10,888 bases of DNA, from the NCBI GenBank assembly GCA_903820565.1, contig CAIJHZ010000173.1, forward strand, positions 1 to 10,888. The letters are read 5' to 3'. A model generated the notes under the pieces. The model was given only the letters and a program-made list of their open reading frames with translations, did no database searches and was not told the DNA's origin. Positions 7,097-10,888 of the stretch are shown in pieces. Position numbers and translations under genes: made by a program. The DNA comes from an uncultured Actinomycetes bacterium (GTDB taxonomy: Bacteria; Actinomycetota; Actinomycetes; Nanopelagicales; Nanopelagicaceae). Numbering within the stretch: the stretch's first letter is position 1; each line of letters opens with the position of its first letter.

Positions 7097-7393
7097 ATGG
7101 CAACAGATTACGACACACCCAGAAAAACTGATGAGGAACTTCATGAGGAGTCTCTAGAAGAACTCAAGGCTAAGCGTGTTGATGCTCAATCCGGCCAGAT
7201 CGATGTCGACGAAGCAGAAGCTGCAGAGAATCTTGAATTACCAGGTGCGGATTTATCTGGAGAAGAGTTAGCGGTTCGCGTTGTTCCAAAGCAAGTTGAT
7301 GAGTTCACCTGCTCACGTTGCTTCTTGGTCCACCACGTTACTCAACTTGCAAAAGGCGAAGGCGCTAAAGCTGTTTGTAAAGAGTGTAATTAA
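7097..7393 (+). CDS. DUF4193 family protein with zinc-ribbon-like cysteines
   Basis: The 98-residue protein is recognised from its opening MATDYDTPRKTDE, the ELPGADLSGEEL core (47-58) and VPKQVDEFTCSRCFLVHH (63-80), which define the actinobacterial DUF4193 family. Cysteines C72/C75 and C94/C97 form two CxxC pairs at the C-terminus, suggesting a bound zinc. The N-terminal two thirds are strongly acidic, so it may bind a protein partner rather than nucleic acid. No biochemical role is known to me. It appears monocistronic: it has its own leader, and the next gene, DUF3093, faces it. The ATG at 7097 is chosen over the GTG at 7088 because of the Shine-Dalgarno sequence 4-15 bases upstream and the usual family N-terminus. 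Confidence 0.93.
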   Translation: MATDYDTPRKTDEELHEESLEELKAKRVDAQSGQIDVDEAEAAENLELPGADLSGEELAVRVVPKQVDEFTCSRCFLVHHVTQLAKGEGAKAVCKECN

Positions 7394-7413
7394 CTCTTCG
7401 GTTTTATTCTTTC
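7380..7413 (+). terminator. Weak hairpin terminator between convergent DUF4193 and DUF3093 genes
   Basis: AAGAGT (7380-7385) and ACTCTT (7393-7398) form a perfect six-base stem with a seven-base loop containing most of the DUF4193 stop codon. The stem is followed by CGGTTTTATTCTTTC. The stem is AT-rich, so termination would be weak; the T-rich side favours plus-strand use. Confidence 0.4.
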
Positions 7414-7835
7414 AAAGCCTTAATTAATTCAGCTCCACGAGCACTACTTATCAACCAATATGGCGTTGAATCTCGTGCATCTTTTATTTCTACCCTGACG
7501 CCTTTGGGTGACCAGAATCTAATTGCAAGAAATGCCTGCGGATCTGCATCACGTGTTCTTACACGCCGAATTGCTTCATTATCAAGATCCACACAATCAC
7601 CAATAAAGGCCAGCTGTATGTGTGCATTCCCGACCCGAAGCTCCTTGGAATCAACTTCAATAGTCAAGGCAGTCGCATAGTAAATCCATATTAGGGCGGT
7701 GGTAACGACTAGAAGTGTTATTAACGCAGGATTATTTCCAAGCGCGGCCCAGATCGAAATTACCAACGAAAGCATGAAGAAGTAAACAATGGCTAGCAGC
7801 CACAATGGGGTATGTATCACTTCGCGGTAACGCAT
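7404..7835 (-). CDS. DUF3093 family membrane protein
   Basis: The 143-residue protein matches the actinobacterial DUF3093 family by its opening MRYREVIHTPLW, ADPQAFLAIR (97-106) and the DSTPYWLISSAR block (122-133). Two hydrophobic segments at about 9-31 and 36-58 are likely transmembrane helices, and the remaining 85 residues form a soluble domain. The function is unknown. The frame stays open upstream to 8009, but those 58 codons are antisense to the thioesterase gene and do not resemble the family, so the ATG at 7833-7835 is chosen. A TACGGT -10 candidate lies seven bases upstream of it. It converges with the DUF4193 gene (10-base gap) and diverges from the thioesterase gene (41-base gap). 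Confidence 0.88.
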   Translation of the reverse strand: MRYREVIHTPLWLLAIVYFFMLSLVISIWAALGNNPALITLLVVTTALIWIYYATALTIEVDSKELRVGNAHIQLAFIGDCVDLDNEAIRRVRTRDADPQAFLAIRFWSPKGVRVEIKDARDSTPYWLISSARGAELIKALKE

Positions 7836-7868
7836 GGGAGTTACCGTATCGGATATGAAGGCGGTAAC
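7824..7868. repeat. Operator-like cluster of three GGTAAC hexamers in a divergent promoter
   Basis: CGGTAAC at 7825-7831 and GTTACCG at 7840-7846 make a perfect seven-base inverted repeat with an eight-base spacer. A third copy, GCGGTAAC at 7861-7868, repeats bases 7824-7831 exactly. The cluster overlaps the start of the DUF3093 gene and the candidate -10 hexamers of both divergent genes, where a repressor would sit. Caution: the first copy encodes part of the conserved RYR residues of DUF3093, so protein constraint may explain it. Confidence 0.4.
7843..7848 (-). promoter_or_regulatory. Candidate -10 (TACGGT) for leaderless DUF3093 mRNA
   Basis: Read on the minus strand, TACGGT fits TANNNT and is followed by seven bases (AACTCCC) and then the ATG at 7835. 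No Shine-Dalgarno sequence is present. It overlaps one arm of the inverted repeat at 7825-7846. Confidence 0.42.
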
Positions 7869-7870
7869 CT
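7865..7870 (+). promoter_or_regulatory. Candidate -10 (TAACCT) for the thioesterase-dut operon
   Basis: TAACCT fits TANNNT and ends six bases before the ATG at 7877, suggesting a leaderless or near-leaderless transcript. The start codon itself lies in a perfect ten-base palindrome, GCCATATGGC (7872-7881). A GAAGGCGG at 7857-7864 could instead act as a distant ribosome binding site, so both modes remain possible. Confidence 0.35.
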
Positions 7871-7876
7871 TGCCAT

Positions 7877-8461
7877 ATGGCACGGATTCCAAGTACAACA
7901 GCTCCTGAGGGATCGCCTCTTCCAGAAAGACACTCTCAAGCACCTGTTGCCGGTTCAAAAATTCCTTCGCACTTTGGACATTGTTTTGGTTGCGGTGAAC
8001 TGCATCCAACTGGTTTGCATTTAGTTGCTTACGCTGGCGAAGGATTGAATATCACCGCCGAGTTCACGGTCAATGAAAATCACCAGGGAGCTCCGGGTTT
8101 AGCTCATGGCGGACTTCTATCGTTAGCATTTGATGAGGCACTTGGAAAATTGATGTGGCTACTTCGCTCTCCTGCGGTAACTGGCCGTTTGGAGACAGAT
8201 TTCATTAAGCCGGTTCCGATGGGAAGCACCTTACATATCACCGCAGAAATTACCGGACAGGTAAATCGAAAGGTTTACACATCAGCCGTTGGGCGACTTA
8301 ACTCTGCCGACGGCGAGATAGCTGTTCGCGCTGCAGCTCTTTATATAATTGTCCCCATGGATCACTTCATGAACAACGCGCCTAAGGAGTACCTAGAACA
8401 AATGGCGAAGACTCCTGAATTGATGGCATTTGTCGATCCAACTTTTGAGATTAATCCATAA
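7877..8461 (+). CDS. PaaI/THEM4-like hotdog-fold thioesterase
   Basis: The 194-residue protein belongs to the hotdog acyl-CoA thioesterase group. The segment HCFGCGELHPTGL (35-47) is the CFxCGxxNPxGL-type motif seen before the hotdog domain in many PaaI-like proteins. HGGLLSLAFDEALG (77-90) is the hotdog helix with the usual acidic residues D86 and E87. A second conserved stretch, TDFIKPVPMGSTL (107-119), completes the fold, and an extra C-terminal helix region follows about residue 160. It probably hydrolyses an acyl-CoA or similar thioester; the acyl group cannot be told from sequence. It leads the operon, with dut only two bases downstream, although the two activities have no obvious link. 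Confidence 0.85.
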   Translation: MARIPSTTAPEGSPLPERHSQAPVAGSKIPSHFGHCFGCGELHPTGLHLVAYAGEGLNITAEFTVNENHQGAPGLAHGGLLSLAFDEALGKLMWLLRSPAVTGRLETDFIKPVPMGSTLHITAEITGQVNRKVYTSAVGRLNSADGEIAVRAAALYIIVPMDHFMNNAPKEYLEQMAKTPELMAFVDPTFEINP

Positions 8462-8463
8462 AG

Positions 8464-8901
8464 ATGGCCAACGTTCAGGTCTTAATTACTCGATTGGACC
8501 CTTCAGTACCGCTTCCCATGTATGCCAAAGGTGGCGATGCCGGCGCAGATATTGTCACTCGAGTAGATGTCACTTTACAGCCGGGGGAGCGTGCATTGGT
8601 TCCAACAGGAATCGCAATTGCATTGCCAGATGGTTATGTCGCTTTGGTTCATCCACGATCAGGATTAGCAATTAAGCATGGCGTAACAATGGTTAATGCT
8701 CCAGGAACCGTGGATGCTGGATACCGCGGAGAATTGCAATGCATAATGATTAACCATGATCCAAAGGACGCAATTACTTTCCATAAAGGTGATCGAATTG
8801 CACAGTTGGTAATTCAAAAAGTTGAGCGTGCGGAATTTGTCGAAGTAGAAGAGCTTCCTGGTTCTGGCCGTGGAGCTGGTGGCTTTGGATCAACGGGATG
8901 A
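8464..8901 (+). CDS. dut: Deoxyuridine 5'-triphosphate nucleotidohydrolase (dUTPase)
   Basis: dUTPase hydrolyses dUTP to dUMP and pyrophosphate, keeping uracil out of DNA and supplying dUMP for thymidylate synthesis. The 145-residue protein is a standard trimeric dUTPase with all five motifs: I GDAGADI (24-30), II PRSGLA (64-69), III NAPGTVDAGYRGE (78-90) with the catalytic Asp84, IV GDRIAQL (109-115) and V SGRGAGGFGSTG (134-145). Motif V ends at the extreme C-terminus, as expected for the flexible arm that closes over the neighbouring active site. It starts two bases after the thioesterase stop and overlaps the DUF3159 gene in ATGA, so it is the middle gene of a coupled three-gene operon. 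Confidence 0.98.
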   Translation: MANVQVLITRLDPSVPLPMYAKGGDAGADIVTRVDVTLQPGERALVPTGIAIALPDGYVALVHPRSGLAIKHGVTMVNAPGTVDAGYRGELQCIMINHDPKDAITFHKGDRIAQLVIQKVERAEFVEVEELPGSGRGAGGFGSTG

Positions 8902-9518
8902 GTCAGCACCATGAGGATCGCGACAAGGTAATTGGGGCACTTGGTGGTACAAAAGGTTTAATTGATTCGGGCCTACCTGCAATTGTTTTTTTGGTTACAT
9001 TCAATGTGACAGACGAGTTAAGAAACGCAATCTGGGGAGCACTCGGACTTTCACTTGTGCTTGCCATCTATAGATTAGCTCGCAAGGACACTATCCAGCA
9101 TTCAATATCTGGCGTGATTGGTGTTTTGATTTGTGCATATTTTGCAAATCGCAGCGGCAATGCAACCGATTTCTATATTCCGAAACTTCTGACAAACCTT
9201 GGGTATGGAAGTGTGTATTTAATAGCAAATCTCGCTGGATGGCCGATCTTGGGCCTAGTTCTTGGTCCTCTATTAGGTGAAAATCTAAACTGGCGAAAAA
9301 ATCCTGCTCGGAAGAAAATGTATATCAAAGCAAGTTGGATTTGGGTTGCGATGTTTTTCTCTCGAATCGCCGTGCAGTATCCAATTTACAAGAGCGGTAA
9401 TGTGAACTTGCTAGGATCAGTCAACTTAGCTATGGGATATCCATTATTTTTTGCTGCTGCCTATTTCACTTGGTTGATTATAAAAGCTCAACCGCCCGCA
9501 GATCGTTCAGGATATTAA
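8898..9518 (+). CDS. DUF3159 family integral membrane protein
   Basis: The 206-residue protein matches the actinobacterial DUF3159 family. A GALGGTKGLIDSGLPAIVF stretch (13-31) is the N-terminal signature, and SISGVIGVLICAYFANRSG (69-87) with the following DFYIPKLL (91-98) is the second conserved block. About six hydrophobic segments are visible, near 25-40, 42-60, 68-85, 103-125, 144-163 and 168-195, so it is an integral membrane protein. Its function is unknown. In Mycobacterium the homologue (Rv2693c, as I recall) also lies between dut and the two TrkA genes and is convergent with them; the arrangement here is the same but lacks the intervening DUF3710 and OB-fold genes. It starts in an ATGA overlap with dut and ends sharing TTAA with the opposing TrkA gene. 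Confidence 0.9.
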   Translation: MSQHHEDRDKVIGALGGTKGLIDSGLPAIVFLVTFNVTDELRNAIWGALGLSLVLAIYRLARKDTIQHSISGVIGVLICAYFANRSGNATDFYIPKLLTNLGYGSVYLIANLAGWPILGLVLGPLLGENLNWRKNPARKKMYIKASWIWVAMFFSRIAVQYPIYKSGNVNLLGSVNLAMGYPLFFAAAYFTWLIIKAQPPADRSGY

Positions 9519-10171
9519 GAGATAAAACAGGCTTTAATCTGAGCTTCGGCATCTGCGGAAGCAACAAAGAGAAGTTCATCTCCTGCTGCAAACACATCAT
9601 GTGCCTTAGCGGTAATTACACGGCCATCTCTAACAATGGCAGCAATTGCTGCGTTTTCGGGTAGTTCAATCTCTTCCACAGTTTTGCCGATACATGCTGA
9701 ACCATCTGGCAGAGTTAATTCGACAAGGTTTGCTTGGCCTTTTCTAAATGAGAACAAGCGAACAACATCACCAACACTTACTGCCTCTTCAACGAGTGCA
9801 GAAATGATCCGCGGTGTGGACACTGCAACATCTACGCCCCATGAAGAATCAAAGAGCCATTCATTCTTTGGGTGGTTAATTCTGGCAACAACACGTGGGA
9901 CGCCATACTCAGTCTTACCAAGTAAAGAAGTCACAAGGTTTGCCTTGTCATCACCGGTTGCAGCTACTAGTACCTGGCAGTTATTGAGGTGCGCGTTATC
10001 TAATGAGGTAATTTCACAAGCATCAGCCATCAGCCATTCAGCATCTGGAACGCTCTCTAATTTCAATGCCTTCGGATCCTTATCGATTAACAGAACCTGA
10101 TGTCCATTATCTAAAAGTTCGCGAGCGATAGCTCGACCCACATTTCCAGCTCCTGCAATTGCAATTCTCAT
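9515..10171 (-). CDS. trkA: TrkA-family potassium uptake regulator (CeoC-like, second of pair)
   Basis: The 218-residue protein is a TrkA/RCK subunit that gates a K+ transporter in response to nucleotide binding. The RCK_N Rossmann domain carries GAGNVG (7-12) and the acidic residue D30 at the end of beta-2, which fits NAD(H) binding. The RCK_C domain runs from about 145 to 210 and includes the family-typical GKTVEEIELPENAAIAAIVRDG (162-183). The start overlaps the stop of the first TrkA gene in ATGA, so the two are coupled and probably assemble together, as proposed for CeoB/CeoC of Mycobacterium. No TrkH/TrkG membrane subunit lies in the window. Its stop overlaps the DUF3159 stop on the other strand. 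Confidence 0.93.
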   Translation of the reverse strand: MRIAIAGAGNVGRAIARELLDNGHQVLLIDKDPKALKLESVPDAEWLMADACEITSLDNAHLNNCQVLVAATGDDKANLVTSLLGKTEYGVPRVVARINHPKNEWLFDSSWGVDVAVSTPRIISALVEEAVSVGDVVRLFSFRKGQANLVELTLPDGSACIGKTVEEIELPENAAIAAIVRDGRVITAKAHDVFAAGDELLFVASADAEAQIKACFIS

Positions 10172-10836
10172 TGACGTTCACCTTCTGGGCTACTTGCAAG
10201 AATTTCCTCTGTCCGAGCGACATCTGCATCTGAAACCATCACATGAATCAAATCACCTTGTTGCAAAACTGTGTGCTCATCTGGGATGAGGCCTTCGCCT
10301 AGGCGTGTTATGAAGGCAACGCGCGCAGGAGTTAGGGCATCAATCAAAAGAATTGGACGGCCATACCAATCGTTGTGCGGGTGCATCTCGCACAACTGCA
10401 CCATCCCTGTGGCATCGCGCCATTCAGATTTCGATCCTTCTGGAGCTAGGCGTCTTAGAATTTGATCCGTTGCCCACAAAACAGTTGCAACAGTTGGAAT
10501 GCCTAGGCGCTGATAAATTTCTGCGCGCCCTGGGTCATAAATTCGAGCGACTACGTTTTGAACTCCATAATTTTCGCGAGCAACTCGAGCGGCAAGAATA
10601 TTTGAGTTGTCACCATTACTAACTGCAGCAAATGCATCTGCGTCCTGAATACCTGCTTCAAGAAGAACCTCACGGTCAAAGCCAACTCCGGTGACAGTAC
10701 GACCCTTGAAATTTGGACCTAGACGACGAAATGCTTCACGAGCCTGGTCGATAACTGCGACTGTATGACCGGCTGCTTCGAGTTCGGTGGCGAGTGATGA
10801 ACCAACTCGACCGCAACCCATGATGACTACGTGCAC
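10168..10836 (-). CDS. trkA: TrkA-family potassium uptake regulator (CeoB-like, first of pair)
   Basis: The 222-residue protein has the same two-domain layout as its downstream partner. The Rossmann motif is GCGRVG (7-12), D30 ends beta-2, and the NILAARVAREN segment (about 79-89) is typical of RCK_N. The C-terminal RCK_C domain (about 148-206) is more divergent than that of the second copy, though QQGDLIHVMV (192-201) is still recognisable. The two proteins differ well beyond a recent duplication. The start is GTG at 10834-10836, because the next ATG (10819-10821) would delete the first beta-strand. No Shine-Dalgarno precedes it; a TAAGTT hexamer lies seven bases upstream, so the mRNA may be leaderless. 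Confidence 0.93.
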   Translation of the reverse strand: MHVVIMGCGRVGSSLATELEAAGHTVAVIDQAREAFRRLGPNFKGRTVTGVGFDREVLLEAGIQDADAFAAVSNGDNSNILAARVARENYGVQNVVARIYDPGRAEIYQRLGIPTVATVLWATDQILRRLAPEGSKSEWRDATGMVQLCEMHPHNDWYGRPILLIDALTPARVAFITRLGEGLIPDEHTVLQQGDLIHVMVSDADVARTEEILASSPEGERQ

Positions 10837-10843
10837 AGGAGGT

Positions 10844-10849
10844 AACTTA
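10844..10849 (-). promoter_or_regulatory. Candidate -10 (TAAGTT) for a leaderless trkA-trkA operon
   Basis: On the minus strand TAAGTT is followed by ACCTCCT (seven bases) and the GTG start at 10836. The spacer sequence is the reverse of a Shine-Dalgarno, so a leadered transcript would have no ribosome binding site here. Confidence 0.42.
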
Positions 10850-10872
10850 CACCCATAGGCTTACATCCATGG
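10846..10872. repeat. Imperfect 11-base direct repeat between divergent genes
   Basis: CTTACACCCAT (10846-10856) and CTTACATCCAT (10860-10870) differ at one base and lie 14 bases apart in the short divergent intergenic region. They overlap both candidate -10 hexamers, so they may be a regulator site or coincidence. Confidence 0.3.
10856..10861 (+). promoter_or_regulatory. Candidate -10 (TAGGCT) for a downstream plus-strand gene
   Basis: TAGGCT fits TANNNT and ends seven bases before an ATG at 10869, the same geometry as the other candidate leaderless starts. It would drive a gene divergent from trkA. Confidence 0.33.
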
Positions 10873-10888
10873 CATCAAACAAGAGTTC
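10869..10888 (+). CDS. Possible first codons of a divergent gene cut by the window end
   Basis: An ATG at 10869 opens a frame reading M-A-S-N-K-S to the window edge. Support is only positional: a TANNNT hexamer sits seven bases upstream, and in Mycobacterium an APC-type amino-acid permease gene (Rv2690c, as I recall) is divergent from the TrkA pair. Six residues cannot identify the product. Confidence 0.3.

Noticed and set aside
7836..8009. 58-codon N-terminal extension of the DUF3093 frame on the minus strand
   Set aside because: It is antisense to the thioesterase start, does not resemble DUF3093 N-termini, and the family-typical MRYREV begins at 7835 with a promoter-like hexamer upstream.
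9636..10100. 154-residue plus-strand open frame inside the second TrkA gene
   Set aside because: It is Ser/Thr/Ala-rich antisense of a clear RCK protein with no motif of its own.
10837..10846. AGGAGGTAAC, a textbook Shine-Dalgarno sequence on the plus strand
   Set aside because: No plus-strand start codon lies at usable spacing; the next ATG is at 10869, more than 20 bases on. On the minus strand it lies between the -10 candidate and the GTG, so it is probably not transcribed.
1..10888. Search for mobile elements, CRISPR arrays, tRNA or rRNA genes, toxin-antitoxin or defence genes
   Set aside because: None seen: the window is almost fully occupied by conserved housekeeping and actinobacterial core families, with no transposase, repeat-spacer pattern or tRNA-like cloverleaf recognised by eye.

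Overview
The window is a gene-dense stretch of core chromosome from a bacterium that is very probably a small-genome, low-to-moderate-GC actinobacterium. A freshwater acI/Nanopelagicales-type lineage is my best guess. The actinobacterial assignment rests on three protein families I know only or mainly from that phylum (DUF4193, DUF3093, DUF3159), on the S16 tail with its TT-LKKKA motif, and on the dut / DUF3159 / paired TrkA neighbourhood, which recalls dut / Rv2693c / ceoC / ceoB of Mycobacterium. The lineage guess is inference from AT-leaning codon use and extreme compaction (ATGA overlaps, intergenic gaps of 2-40 bases).

Block 1 (1-1683, plus strand) is the end of ribosomal protein S16, then khpA, rimM and trmD: ribosome assembly and tRNA m1G37 methylation. 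The usual next gene, rplS, is absent. Block 2 (1705-6997, plus strand) holds a stand-alone class II glutamine amidotransferase, miaB, miaA, dapF and hflX. TrmD, MiaA and MiaB all modify tRNA position 37, so the first half is largely an anticodon-loop and ribosome-maturation cluster with a lysine/peptidoglycan gene (dapF) in it.

Block 3 (7097-10836) is a 98-residue zinc-ribbon DUF4193 protein on plus, a DUF3093 membrane protein on minus convergent with it, and a plus-strand thioesterase-dut-DUF3159 operon divergent from DUF3093. A minus-strand pair of TrkA/RCK potassium-channel regulators runs head-on into the DUF3159 gene, their stop codons sharing TTAA. The last 20 bases probably start a further divergent plus-strand gene.

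There is no mobile element, CRISPR array, tRNA, rRNA or phage gene, and I see no new defence or biosynthetic system. The points worth a second look are: a Glu where TrmD normally has its catalytic Asp; a consistent TANNNT hexamer 6-7 bases before the start codon of six genes that follow an intergenic gap, suggesting leaderless transcripts; a GGTAAC repeat cluster in the DUF3093/thioesterase divergent promoter; a perfect 10-base direct repeat in the DUF4193 leader; and an amidotransferase of unknown substrate coupled to miaB.
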